64,000 bases of DNA from Siphonodentalium dalli (GCA_032622095.1 CP136067.1:173448556-173512555); one strand, 5' to 3'. Counted from the stretch's first letter, positions 42,546-54,340 are shown. A program made the numbers and translations. Notes: generated by a model from the sequence alone, not told the origin.

Positions 42546-43145
42546 CCAGGTTATGGCCGAGGTAGGTGCCACCGGAGAGCGCAGAAATTGCGACTGGTAT
42601 TTCGTGATAGGTATTCTCGATGGGCATTATGACGTTGGAGGTGATAAGTGATCTGCTGGGGCATAGAGGTACCACAGCCTGTTTACCATTTTTTTTCTCT
42701 CAAAATTTGCCGAAAATATTTTAATTCACTAAAAAATACATATAAATTCATAAATTAGCTTGGGAAATATATTTCAAGCGCTTTTATATTGCAACATTGT
42801 CTATAAGTTTAACAAAGAACGGATAGTTTTGTTTCTGGCAAAATATTTTTGTTTTTATAAAAAATACCGCAAATTTCAAAGTTTTGCCGACTCATAACAT
42901 GCGATAACTGCTAAGCGAAATAGGCGAGGACATTGAATGTGCATTCAAAAACTGACACAATGACTATGCTATACGATATACTAAGACTCAATCTGAAACT
43001 CATTCCTTATAGTGGAGATATTACGTAATGTTTCCCCTACCCCAAAATTCCCGATTTTTCAAAAAATGACAAAAAAAATATTTGTTGGGTGAAATATTAT
43101 TAGACCACTGGGTACTTTTTTTAACGAATCGTCTTCGTAAGTTAA
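42546..43145 (+). repeat. Left terminal inverted repeat of the 9.7 kb element
   Basis: About 600 bp, the diverged reverse complement of 51228-52244. Shared anchors include GGTAGGTGCCACCGGAGAGC, TAAGTTTAACAAAGAACGGA (variant), and ATATTACGTAAT with CCCCTACCCC. Confidence 0.85.
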
Positions 43146-43556
43146 ACATACCACAAAGTACAAACTTTAGGATTTTTTTTTTTAAACGTCATTTTAGGGT
43201 GTTTTGCAATCATAAATGCCTTACAAGTTGAAATTGTGTAGCCGACATGTAGTGTAGCATAAAAATTTATGAAATATATTATAACTTGCCATGATCTATA
43301 TCCTGTTAACCGGCTGATGCATCTGCACTCACTACGACTCATAACCTTGCCCTAAATAAACGGGAAGGTATCCACTTCCTACCTCCTCGACATTTTACTT
43401 ATATTGACATAATACAACGAATGGGATAAGTGCATGCTGCTCTGTCAGAAATAACAAACGTAATTAAAATAATCAACTGAAATGCAACTGATCTTCTGAA
43501 TTGAACTGGTGTCCATATCAACACAAAACAAAAGAAAAAGAAACACTAATGGTATG

Positions 43557-43722
43557 CGTAAGTTGACTATTTACTCACATAAGTGTCCAGCAAGATGTCT
43601 GCCCCATTTGCCAGCACATGTCTCTCTCATCCAGGTTACATAAAAAACCAGCAACAGGAAGTGGATGTCTATAGGCTTGTTTCACTATAGTCTATACCAA
43701 GTTTATACATGTACAACTAACA
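43557..43722 (-). repeat. Copia 3' LTR
   Basis: 166 bp; plus-strand reading CGTAAGTTGAC...ACTAACA. Its terminal TG is mutated to CG at 43557. Confidence 0.93.
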
Positions 43723-43768
43723 ACTCCCCTTCTCTTTGTACACTATCTACATCACGTTTCTCAACTTA

Positions 43769-44917
43769 TTACAAACGTCCGGTCTCCAACAATCCCAAGA
43801 TTGTCAGAGAAGATGCTCCCTTCTTTGTTAAGGAGTCCGCCAGTTGATTTTTTGTTTTCTGCCGAATAATCTGTTCGATGTCACCCTTGCTAAGCAATTC
43901 TTTTATGCTATTGATGTCAATTCTAAGTCTCTTCTCACAAACACTGTTTGTCGAACGGAGAGTGTCAAAGAGAGAATGGTTATCGGTGACACAGTCTATT
44001 TGCAGTAATTCTCCACCATATAATTCAGAATAGAATTGGTTGATAGCAATTGCAGAATCAATGGCGTCTGACATTGCTAGTGTTTCTGCAGCTAGTGTGC
44101 TGCGAACAATCCTCCGAATGCGTTTTGACTGCCATGAGAGCGGAATGATCTCGCCATCTGAATTCTCCAACAATATGAGAAATCCCCCCTGACTTCCTCC
44201 ATCCACTAAGTTTCCAAATGATGCATCACTATACACTTTGAGTTTTATTGGATCACGCTGTTCTCCTTTTAAGTTTCTGAACTTTAACTGAATATTATCA
44301 GATTTCACTCTTCGTATCAATTTGTTGAGTTCCATAATGTCTTTCACTTTGTCGAAAGAATTTGAGATTGACATTGTTTCAAATAGGATATCTGGTCGGG
44401 TTTGTGTTGCTATCCATTGAAGTTGACTTAACTTTGACCGCATTAACTCTCTTTCCATACAGGTTAATTTTTCATCCTTTTCTTTTAATCTTTCTTTCGG
44501 AATGGTTATCTGTTTTAAACATTTCAGATAGTCATTCTGATCCAATGTTATCAAGCCATTGTCGAACTTCAGGTTTAATCCAATATATCGGAATGATTCC
44601 GAGTCTTCACGTCCAACATTTAGTTGCTTTCTGATTTCTGGAATCACTTTGTCTTGAAAATCTGATGATCCAGCCCATATAAAATCATCAACATGACTGG
44701 CGAGAATACCTTCTAGCTCTCCATTAACATACCAATAAAATACTGCAGGGTCAATAACAGAAACTTTTCCTCCACATGCTGTCATGACCTCCTTCACCTT
44801 TTTGTACCAATTTAAGGAGGCATCTGATAGTCCAAAACACACTTTTTCAAATACCAGATAACTCCTGTAGTAGAATACTCCTTGGTGGTCTAATATACAC
44901 ATTTCTGGATAACTCAC
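43769..44917 (-). pseudogene. pol: Copia RT (C-terminal half) and RNase H
   Basis: A 382-codon frame with CFGLSDASLNWYKKVK, SHVDDFIWAGS, RYIGLNL and the RNase H segment (KVYSDASFGN, SWQSKRIRRIVRSTLAAET, DNHSLFDTL). This is the last third of a Copia polyprotein. The preceding RT segment, including MDIKSAFLQG, is in another frame (about 44905-45000), so the RT is interrupted. Confidence 0.92.
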
Positions 44918-45007
44918 ATCCTTGAAGAAAAGCTGATTTGATATCCATTGACTTAGGTGTCCACTCTTTCTCCATGAAAATACTCAGGATGAGACGGAGC
45001 GATTCTT

Positions 45008-45872
45008 TCATGCATGTAGGTGAATCTTTGCTTTCGTTACTTCTTTCTCATCTCCTTGTTTCTTCACTGTACATATCCATCTTGTTGTGATGCACTTTTG
45101 TCCCATGTCCTGTTCTTCATCATACACATTGAACTCATTCCATTTTTCAAGTTCCGCAAGTTTTTCCTGATCGAAGGAATCCGTAACAGATATAAAAAAT
45201 ATGTTCGGAATCATCATTCTGTTCAGACGAGAAATGTTCTGCGACTAATTCCAAGCCGTCAATTAGACTTAAATCCAAAGACTTTTGCTCCCCAGCTAGA
45301 GTTGATGGTTCAGAAAACTCCACATTAAACCAATATTTGTAAACGCCAGTAGATTTACCTGCCCTAGAAAGAACTTTCACCATGCACTGGCCATCATCAC
45401 TATTGAATTTAAGATATTGTCCTGGTTTAGGGATTATATGTGGTTTACTTGCATCAGTAACGCTATCATGAATAACATTCGCTGTTTCATCAAGGGACAC
45501 AGTCCTAGTTGGTTCAGTATGAATTTCTTCCTCTGATAAATCCTCATTTGAGTCAACCACCGCTTGACCGTCCTCAAAACTGTCAGTTGGTTTTCGCTGT
45601 TCTTCAATTCCTTCACCATCTTCTGCTGCAATATCAATATGATAATTTGAATTATTGACCTTTCTCAATCGACATTTATGTACTCTCACATAAGTTCCGC
45701 CATGCCTCACGAACACTACCACACTGTCTTGTCCAATAACTACACCCGGTCCTTTCCTTTCAGAAGACTGCATTCTCTTATAATATACTTTATCTCCTTG
45801 AGCATAATTGTCATATGATCTCGTGTTTTTACGGAGCGCTCTACGGATACGTTCTGAAGATTCAGATTCCAT
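45008..45872 (-). pseudogene. pol: Copia linker and RT start
   Basis: The frame 45147-45872 holds the integrase C-terminal part (GDKVYYKRMQSSERKGPG and VRVHKCRLRKV) and an acidic linker. The frame 45008-45217 continues with EKLAELEKWNEFNVYDEE and TTRWICTVKKQGD, the Copia RT N-terminus. A frameshift near 45190 separates them and a stop at 45008 ends the second. Confidence 0.85.
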
Positions 45873-45940
45873 AAAAGACTTTCTTGCAGCATGAAGAGTA
45901 TTTATATGTTTTGCAATATATTACTTTGTCGTCCCCTCTA

Positions 45941-46555
45941 TCATAACATAGAGACTAAAGCAGGAAGGTTGTCTACTAACACTGATGGAAGATTTGGATT
46001 ATGTCCGTATACAAGTTGGTATGAACTGAAACCATGTACATTACACAAAGAGTTTTTAGCGTTTAGAGACCATGCTAAAGCAGTTTCCATGTCAATGTTA
46101 TTTCCTTGCATCACTTTGTTGAATATTTCAGTCAACGTTCCATTATGTCTCTCTAGACATACATTACTCCATGCTGATTGAGCCGGGGTTGTTTTTATTG
46201 TTATATTGAAATTTTCAGCTAGATCTTTCATGTCATTATTTTCAAATTCCCCACCATTGTCAAAATAAACACTCTTCGGAGATCCATGTATAGCTATCCA
46301 AACTTGAATGAATTTTTCAACAATTACAGAAGTGAATAGATCCATTATATGTAAATACCACAAATTTGGTTGTATTTCATGCAAGTCCATAGCTACTGTT
46401 TCGTTAAAATTACGAGCCATCGGTAAACCAACTGCCGGTCTCGGAGGTGGACGTTTGAATTTTGCACAAATCTCACAAGTATCAACAATGTTCCCCAAAA
46501 GTGTCTTGACATCAGGAGTAACATTAACTCCAGAATCTTTCAACAAATCTAACAA
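45941..46555 (-). pseudogene. pol: Copia integrase
   Basis: Encodes CEICAKFKRPPPRPAVGLP (end of the zinc domain), VAMDLHEIQ (first Asp), VYFDNGGEFEN (second Asp) and NVCLERHNGTL (Glu), the DDE core of a Copia integrase. The N-terminal histidines and the join to protease fall in a broken stretch (46556-46640). Confidence 0.9.
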
Positions 46556-46640
46556 TTTGAATGATTGGGCATGTCAAAACTGTTTATGAAGTTTAGTCAG
46601 GGTTAATTATCACACTTACTGTTTCCATTGCCAATTTCTG

Positions 46641-47564
46641 TCATTTTAACATGCTGAAGATTATTGGCCTCAGGATGTATAGGTATACAATAATGTCCAC
46701 TGCAAGTAAGGTGCAATTGAACATCTTGTCCAAAGAAAACTGCTTTGTCATTGCCTTCTTCAACGACTCTTTGCTGAGTAGGAGTGGGATTTCACAAGGA
46801 ACTACCTCTGTAACAATATTACACTGTGTGGTTCCAATACATGCAGGAAGTGTTACTGTCTGAACAGACTGATCGTTTTGACCATCACCAAACTTGAAAT
46901 CTTGTGAACTCTCAGATATGTTCACAAGAGGAATGTTGTCACTGTCAAGTTCATTCAAATAATTGTTCAACCATTTTTCTCCACAAACAGTTTTTGTACA
47001 TGCTGTGTCTAATACGGCTATTCCAAAAGCTTCAGTCATAAGAATCTCATTTGCACTTTGCTGCTCTCCTTCGGTGAACAAAGTTACATTTGCAGATTCA
47101 ACCTTCGAACGACCTTTCATTCTTGTAGTTTCCGACTCTCTCTTCCGTGAACAAAAACGAGCCCAATGATACAAGCTTCCACATATCGCACACGCTGTTC
47201 TTTTCCCAAAACGATCAAAAGGATTAGTTCCCGGCATTTCATTTGATGTCGAACGATATTGTCGATACGGCTTTTGATTTCCAGTGAAGCAAACATCTGT
47301 GGGTTCTTGTTTGACTTGTACATCACATGTAGGTTGTTCTGCACAAGTAGAATTTATACCGGCGAAGATGCGTTTCAGAGCAGACTTCATGTCGTCAAAT
47401 TTAATATACTTACATGCCGTTAATGCTAACTGACGATCTTTTTCACTCAAACTTGAATTGTCAAGAAGTTTAAAAGCAAGTATGGCTGATGGTAAAGTCA
47501 TATCAAACTTTTTACACTTAGTATATCTTTGCTCAAAGTCAATGATGTAGTAAAGCACACTCAC
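46641..47564 (-). pseudogene. gag: Copia gag (C-terminal part) and protease
   Basis: Encodes the Gag end with a zinc knuckle CAICGSLYHWARFC (CX2CX4HX4C), then AFGIAVLDTACTKTVCG, the aspartic protease active site in the DTA form rather than DSG/DTG. The frame closes at 46641. Confidence 0.88.
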
Positions 47565-47866
47565 GGAATCTGGTCGTCGAAAATTTCAAAATTTCTGTAT
47601 GCTCCGTACGCCAAGTCGATTTTGTGTTTCTCAAAAACTGAATCCAATTTATCTGACAACGTTTTCATTCCAGTCTCCTTATTCAGATCAACAGCAGGAA
47701 TTGCTAGCGCAGTTTCACGTGCTTGTCCCGTTAAACAAAGTACCACCGCCAACGCACGCTTTGATTTCTCTAAGTCAGTCACCAATTCCCACATGCTCAA
47801 TTCATTTTTCCAAGAATCATAAGTTTGTTTCTCCAACTTGGGAGGAATCTTGTAGGAATGAGCCAT
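47561..47866 (-). pseudogene. gag: Copia gag start
   Basis: Begins MAHSYKIPPKLEKQTYDSWK, a typical Copia Gag N-terminus, and runs to LAYGAYRNFEIFDDQIP. It shifts frame at about 47564 into the downstream piece. The ATG lies 26 bp inside the 5' LTR. Confidence 0.88.
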
Positions 47867-47891
47867 GATCTTTATTTATCAGCTACCACTT

Positions 47892-48057
47892 TGTAAGTTG
47901 ACTATTTACTCACATAAGTGTCCAGCAAGATGTCTGCCCCATTTGCCAGCACATGTCTCTCTCATCCAGGTTACACCAAAAACCAGCAACAGGAAGCGGA
48001 TGTCTATAGGCTTGTTTCACTATAGTCTATACCAAGTTTATACATGTACCACTAACA
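47892..48057 (-). repeat. Copia 5' LTR
   Basis: 166 bp; plus-strand reading TGTAAGTTGAC...ACTAACA, followed by GTATG. Confidence 0.94.
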
Positions 48058-48120
48058 GTATGTGATATAGGGTACAAGTATCACAAACAGACTACACCAT
48101 AAACTGCATGTGCTCGATTA

Positions 48121-50915
48121 TCACTGATTTTCAATGTCACTGTCCTCATCATCTCCGTAAGACACATCGAGGTCACAATCCGTTAGGAAACCCTGTATGT
48201 CATCAGGGAATGCCTTTTCGGACCATTTAATTTGGAAATCTTCTGTCCAACCATTAGTGTACAAAGTGGGTATTCCACTTGCATCGTGTCTGCTAATAGC
48301 GAAATTATTGCAACAATGTTTGCACGGAGACTGTGTAACTTCAATGATGCATGGCATGGTGGTAACAATGAAATGGCAAACAGTTTCTTTCAAATAGTTG
48401 CTTTCGAGCAGCATGGACCATTTTGTGGCGACACCCATAAAGTAAACATATGTATTCCTCAAGCTCGTCTGCAACCTTACTTTCAAAAGTCCATGACGAT
48501 CCCAACGTAATAAATGTCCCAATAAACTTGTCATATTTCTCCAATGTCTTCCAGCATACAGTTTTACCTTTACGAAAGAACGACTATATGTAGTCATTTC
48601 CAGTAAATGCATGCATGGAATCCTATCAAAGCTTTCATTTTATCTTTGCTCAAATATATATCACCCAGCATGATACCATTACGATGTATGCCGCTCCCAT
48701 AATCAAGATAAACCTGACCAACCCTTCCCATCACACTTAGCATTATTACCAGTATATCTACATCTGCCGGTGGTGATCTAAGAACAATTGTCTTTTCCGG
48801 AAATAACTGTAGGACATGTATGCAATGCAAAATTAATTTTGTGTGAATAATTGCCATCATGTCAACACTAAATGTTGAAACACTAGTCTGACAAGGTAGT
48901 GACTCTTTTGTGTGTATAATATGTGTCTGTGAATAAGACGGAGTTGTATGTTGTAGTTTACTTTTGGCAGTAACTATGCGTGTGCCATCAGCGTTAGCAC
49001 GGCTAAGTGGAACGGGGCATATAAAGGGTATGTGAGAGCTTTATCAAAAGCTGTACCTTGCTCAGACTTCGCTGAGACAGACAGCAACACCCATATAATA
49101 TTCCTATTGGCTTTGATGCTCTGCGATACTAAATTCCGTTTAACGGTGACTTTCTTATTTACTTTTGCAAATAATTTCAAGTTTGTTCTAGAAATTGGGT
49201 CATGGAAACTTCCATTTGTACCCTTGAGACAATCTTGTTTTAAAATGTTGTATGCTTCTGGTCCAATTTTTTTTATCGAGAAAATTTCCTCTGAAACTTG
49301 CAATTGAAGTGGGTACCAGAACTTAAATAGAAGAGTGATGTCTTCTCAATATCTATATTGAAAGGATTTATGTATTAGGTTTTTAAAACCGTAACTACAT
49401 CTGACACGTGTTTCTCCAATTTCAGAATTCTAGATGCCCCAGCGGTTTATATTTGGAACTGTGGTTATCTACATTGGCTAATTTCAAAAGTGCCTCTGTA
49501 TTCTTAGCTTATTCTGAGCGATTTAATGTCCACTTCAAAATACCGGAACTCTCTGAAGCAAACTGTTTGATTCCACCGGCCGTTTTGGCGTCCCTGTTCA
49601 AAGTTGACTCAACTCTCTGATCTATCGCTACCCTTAAAGGAACTTTGTCTTGAGCTTGTACCGACATCCCCTTTTTCACGCAGAAGTTTCTTCAAACCAG
49701 GATACAAGCTTTCAATGTGCTTCACTACCTCAACCATATCTTGCATAATTTGTCTTCTGCATTGCAAAATTTAATGGAACACAATATTCCCAGCAAAATA
49801 GGTGCAAATCAAATATATTTTCTTGCACTGCGCGGTGTGCCAAGTGTGGAACCTCAATCGGGTCTAAATACAGAGTGAGCCAGAACTGCAGTTTCGCCGA
49901 ACTTCCCATGCCAAATATCTTGTTTGAACAATTGGCATTTGCCAATGAAATAAACATATTGATCTGATGTATGTTGGGTCATATATGAAATCTTAATCCC
50001 TGGCTGACTGAACTAAGACGTCTGGTATCTGGGTGTCATGCTCAAACAAGAATCTTTCAAGCAGTAGCCTTTTTCTTTGCTTCCGACAGGGCACTATGAA
50101 CTGTCCAACACCGGTTATAATGCTTTCCAGACAAAACACCATTCAAGCTCCCTGAAGAGCAACACCTGCTTGAAACACTATGTCCTTAAACCAGAATCTT
50201 TCACAATACCCTCGATTAAACCAAAATTCTCCTTAATAAAATGGAAATCTCCCAAATGGATAACAATATTATTGAAGCGTTGTGGGAAATTGCAAACCAA
50301 CTTGTATGCATTAATTGCTGCACCGACATCCAGTGTCACATTGACATATGGCATGTTAACTTCTACGAGTTTCTGAAGATATACCATATATTGATCGATT
50401 GGGCTGAAATCGTGACCTCAGAACTGATGGGTGGTCGGTATGTTGAAAACTGTTTTCTTGGGACATTCTGATGAAGCATGTTGTCATTCTAGTGTATTCC
50501 ACCCTGCATCGGTAGTTTGTCACAGTCTGATCGCCAGCATTTATTTGCCTAACAATGACCAGAGAACATACGCATTGGCATAAGTTTCATTGGAAAATGA
50601 CTCGTTGATTAAGTCAAACGGGGAAGGTGCATGTTTTTGATCCACAGGTATGTCCAATTACTCCGCTTGTTTCATGTTCAACTTTCTTTTTTCGTTCAGT
50701 CAAACTTAACTGTTTCTTTGGAAAGCTACAAGGTGAGTGGAATTAAAAAACCAAAACTATGTCAGAACATATTTTATCTGATGGTTTTAATGGCAATGTC
50801 CCACTATATATTGCAAGTAGCTGTGCGTTTTCAGCAGGTGTGGTCTCGGTCTCGCATACTATATTGTAACCAATGCAATGGTCCAAATTATTTGCTACCT
50901 GAATAGGTTTCTTTT
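48121..50915 (-). pseudogene. Decayed gene of an uncharacterised metazoan family with a PIN/XPG-like motif
   Basis: Minus-strand pieces in this order, in shifting frames. NNLDHCIGYNIVCETET (about 50890). DVGAAINAYKLVCNFP and VIHLGDFHFIKENFG (50387-50178). VLSGKHYNRCWTVHSALSEA (about 50130). NIFDLHLFCWEYCVP and QKTNYARYG (49957-49730). TLNRDAKTAGGIKQFA (about 49600). QSIKANRNIIWVLLSVSAKS (about 49130). VLRSPPADVDILVIM, YLDYGSGIHRNGIM and KALIGFHAC (48860-48594). TNGWTEDFQIKWSEK (about 48230). I recognise this order from large uncharacterised proteins common in cnidarians and molluscs. The Asp-rich RSPxxDxDIL block looks like a PIN/XPG-type nuclease. Position between long TIRs suggests a transposon-encoded protein, perhaps Academ-related; this is inference. 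Confidence 0.65.
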
Positions 50916-51227
50916 GGCCAGTAATATTATGCAGAAATATTTTTCGGTAATGACTTTGGTATGATTAGGAAGGATGGCGAAGTAAACGTTTTGTTTTAAT
51001 TTTATTTTATTCAATATTTTTTTAATTAGTCATGTCGATTACTAATGCATTAGGCTATACATGCTATTGGGATTGTGATATTACGATGCATTATACAGTA
51101 ATAGGGTAGGAATTTGGTTTGAATGGTTGAAAACCCATAAAATTCGATTTTTTTCTCCAAAATAATTAGGCATATATATTCCTAATGTGTGTACGATGTG
51201 GATTGTTTACACTTGAATACATATATT

Positions 51228-52244
51228 TACGAATGCTATTCGTAAAAAACATACCCAGTGGTCCAATATTTCGCCAAAAAATTAACTTTTTGTAATTTTT
51301 GGAAAAATCTCGAAAAAATCTGGAATTTTGGGGTAGGGGAAATATTACGTAATATCTCAACTAAACGGTTACGAATTGCACATTGGGTCTTAGTACATAT
51401 TATCGCATAATATTTGTGTCAGTATTTTAATGCACATTCAGAGTATTAGCCTGTTTTGTTTAGAAGTTATCGCAACTTATGTGCGGGAAAAGTTTCGATA
51501 ATTTTCATGAAAAAAATACGATTTTTTAGCAAAAAATATATTTTTCCTGAAATAAAACTATCCGTTCTTTATTGAACTTATAGACCAGAGATTGTGCAAT
51601 ATAAAAACGATGTAATATTTATTGCACACCCAATGGCTTATTTGGGCGAAATACAGCAAAATACAGAAGAATTGAAACGTTCAATAAAAAAGTGTGTATT
51701 GTTCTTGAACAATGTACAAACCTATTACGGCAACAACGTCACTGGCGACGTCAACTTTAACAGAAAATGTCTTCGCTAAATTAATGGGTATAGTCTACAG
51801 TAAGCACATGTTTGTTCAATTAAATACAACAATATCGACCTAAATGTTAGTATGTTACAAGCTGCAATCTTCAGAGTGTGTAATAAACATAGAACAACAC
51901 AGTTGTGTGAACATGTTAACGTTATTGCACTCGTTTGTCGTGCCGCGAGGTAAAACTCGAACCCCCGGTTCTCGTTTTACCATCGCGTCACAACAAGCTC
52001 GTGCAATAACGTTAACCAGTTCACACACTTGTGTCGTTCTATCTATATAATCTCTGAACCTTATTTGTGAATTTATATGTATTGTTTAGTGAATTAAAAT
52101 ATTTTTGGCAGGCTGTGGTATCTCTATGACCCAGCAGATCGCTGATCACATCCAATGTCATACTGCCCTTGGAGAATACCTATCAGGAAATAGCAGGCGC
52201 AATTTCTGCGCTCTCCGGTGGTACCTACCACCGACACAGCCTGG
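51228..52244 (-). repeat. Right terminal inverted repeat of the 9.7 kb element
   Basis: Reverse complement of 42546-43145, but about 400 bp longer because of a separate insertion (about 51610-52057) that contains the palindrome at 51870-52057. Confidence 0.82.
51870..52057. repeat. Large palindrome (~85 bp arms)
   Basis: TCAGAG...GAACAACACAGTTGTGTGAA ... GTTAACGTTATTGCACTCG and CGAGGTAAAACTCGA are mirrored by TCTCGTTTTACC ... CGTGCAATAACGTTAAC ... TCTCTGA. The tip is CCCCCGG. It is inserted within the right TIR. Confidence 0.8.
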
Positions 52245-52986
52245 TCTAACAGAAGTTCTTTATATGTAAAACAGCGAAATTATGATGTCACAAAAAGTGG
52301 GCTTATAAATTCCAGTTGGTTCTTAAACTGTGTGTCATATATATCACATTTTGAGAACAAAACATTCAGACAAATTGTGAGAACAATTTTCTGAAATATT
52401 AGGAATTTCAGGCAAAACATGCCAAACGGGCATCTAGCCCTTAAGGTATATTTGTTGTGTTGTCAATATATGACAAGGACAATTTCAACACATATGTATG
52501 TACATTTTCCACCAAATTTCACCTGAGACATGTGTGGTAGTGTTTAGAACTAAACACTATGGTAGCTCAAGTTGGAGATTCTAAGATGCACACCCACGGA
52601 ACGGATAACATGAAGCCACTTACTGAAATGGTAAAACGACTTGTATGCATTCATAATTATATCATGACGGATGGGTAATGGTAACGTGTAATGGTAATAT
52701 GTGATGCATTACAATTTATGACTTTTTCTCAAGTAATGGAAAGTGCATGTAATGTGTAATGGGTCCTTTTCTGCATTACATGTAATTCAAAGTAATGCAT
52801 CACTTCACAAACAGTGACGCAATTCAATTACATTTGCATCACTGTTTGAAATACTTTGGTAGATATGTCCTCATTGTCATTCAGGAATAATGATGGTTAT
52901 CTTTAAAAGTGGAAGTTTTAGACAATACAAAGGTCCTATGAGTTTAGTTTTGCTAGATGACATTTTTTGCCGAACAATAACAACAG
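52245..52986. other. Non-coding; GTAATG-rich patch
   Basis: 52670-52860 is dense in TAATG/CATTA words that can pair with each other (GTAATGTGTAATG, CATTACATG, GTAATGCATCAC). It may be a diverged short element. Nothing else is seen. Confidence 0.4.
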
Positions 52987-53484
52987 TTAAAGGCACGGGC
53001 GGCGTTCGTTGCAGAAATATTCATATTTGTTCAAATCGCCATCAACAGAAGGAATATTAAAATATATATAGTTTTGTTCATATTCCAAACATAGTCAGCG
53101 CGTAAATAGTATAGTGTCGTCAAGACGTACGATGGTGTACGTAAACAAGAGCCTGCTCGTGTTACAGAAGTTGTGCTTCTGTTTACATAACACAGCGCAA
53201 TTCTATTGGTTAATCACACACAAATTATATAAACGCTCTTTATTATTTCCATATCAGGAAACCATATCCGGATCTAAACAAAAGCCAGGTAACGTAACGT
53301 TTTTTGCCTTTGTTTACATAACAAAAGAAATAAATTAACAATAACATACTGTTTATGCCATATTTCTGACTGGTGAAAGAACAAAGTCTGTCTATATTTT
53401 ACTTTTATTTCTGTTTATGGCTGTTTTTGACGGAGGTGAATATTTTAACAGCATACCCACCGCCAACGCCGCCCGTATCTTTAA
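52987..53484 (-). mobile_element. TTAA-type MITE (family A), copy 3, reversed
   Basis: 498 bp, TTAAAGGCACGGGCGGCG ... CGCCGCCCGTATCTTTAA. It is a reversed relative of 23374 and 24514, sharing AACGCTCTTTATT, TTTACATAACA and ATACCCACCGCCAA. It lies in intron 2. Confidence 0.85.
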
Positions 53485-53783
53485 TGTGAATCAATGGTGA
53501 GTGTTATATTAGCTATATTCTTTAATCTTGTTCCAAGAAAATAAAATTCCCCTGTTTGGAGTATTTAATAAGAAGCAAAATGATTCCAGTGTAGCTGGTA
53601 TATGTAATATGTATGTTTGTAATAAAATACAAAAGTAGATGTCTGTAGAGTTACGACATCACACACCAGGACGGGTGGCTAATTAACTCATTCATGAATC
53701 AGATAGATTTCTGTTGACTACACAAACATATAATCTAGGTTGATTTCCGTCACTTATCGGTTAGTCCCCACATTTCTTTACAG

Positions 53784-53944
53784 GGAGTTTCAAATATTTA
53801 ACCACTTACCCGTAACCGGGGAGTTAGATGATCCCACTCTGAAGAAAATGGCGCAACCTAGGTGCGGGGTCAAGGATATTGTCGGCAGAAATAAACGACG
53901 GCGAGGTGGCAGCCAGGACCAGCCGGCAAATTTCAAAGCTACAG
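53784..53944 (+). CDS. MMP exon 3: cysteine switch and basic activation site
   Basis: Bounded by TTTCTTTACAG and ACAG|GTAAGT. It encodes EFQIFNHLPVTGELDD, then KMAQPRCGVKDIVGRNKRRR. PRCGVKD is the cysteine switch (PRCGVPD in most MMPs; Lys replaces Pro); Cys96 would hold the catalytic zinc in the latent form. RNKRRR fits a furin-type site, so activation inside the secretory pathway is likely. It enters in phase 2 and leaves in phase 1. Confidence 0.95.
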
Positions 53945-54067
53945 GTAAGTCAAGTACAGTGTGTGTGTATGTATGTGCGTGTGTGAGTAAATCGTGAGGG
54001 CAGTAAAATGGACAGACTTTTGTCAATGTGGATGGATTCTCTGTCGACAGTTATGTGCACTTCACAC

Positions 54068-54340
54068 TTAACCCTTTCACGAGGTTCGCATACGGGAGCC
54101 GCGCTGGTGCAGCATTAAATATTATGTGTCCGTGCATTCTCTTTTATATGCGAGTCTCCCGTAGGGAGCCTCGCATATATAAGAGAATGCACTGGCGTAC
54201 AAGTTCAAAGTAATTTAAATTGTTAGGCCAATACATTCTCTTATATATGCGAGGTTCCATATCGGAGACATGTACAAGATAATTGCATTGGCACAGGGTT
54301 TTCGCAAAATTTCAAGAAGCTCCAGTCATGGAAGGGTTAA
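54068..54340. mobile_element. MITE family C2, copy 1
   Basis: Ends TTAACCCTTTCACGAGG and CATGGAAGGGTTAA. It holds two hairpins with the same CATTCTCTTATATATGCGAG arms as family C but a GTCTCCCGTAGGGAG tip. It lies in intron 3. Confidence 0.8.

Larger units (their letters stand above)
43557..48057 (-). mobile_element. Ty1/Copia retrotransposon, decayed
   Basis: A 4,501 bp element with 166 bp LTRs and the 5 bp target duplication GTATG (43552-43556, 48058-48062). LTRs differ at five sites (about 97% alike). On the minus strand the order gag, protease, integrase, RT, RNase H is diagnostic of Copia. The RT has SHVDDFIWAG in place of YVDD, a wording I associate with GalEa-like Copia of aquatic animals (tentative). 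Several frameshifts break the ORF. A polypurine tract (AAAGAGAAGGGGAG in minus sense, 43723-43740) touches the 3' LTR. It is nested in the 9.7 kb TIR element. Confidence 0.95.
42546..52244 (-). mobile_element. 9.7 kb TIR element, split by a Copia insertion
   Basis: The ends are inverted repeats: 42546-43145 and, reversed, 51228-52244, both starting CCAGG and sharing CACCGGAGAGCGCAGAAATT. Without the 4.5 kb Copia insertion the element would be about 5.2 kb. Its minus strand carries a decayed gene (48121-50915). Long TIRs around a single-gene core indicate a DNA transposon. The target duplication is not clear. It fills most of intron 2 of the metalloproteinase gene. Confidence 0.75.

Noticed and set aside
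48121-50915. Calling the decayed gene an Academ transposase outright
   Set aside because: Only fragmentary motifs are visible, the target duplication is unclear and the family identification is from memory; kept as an inference.
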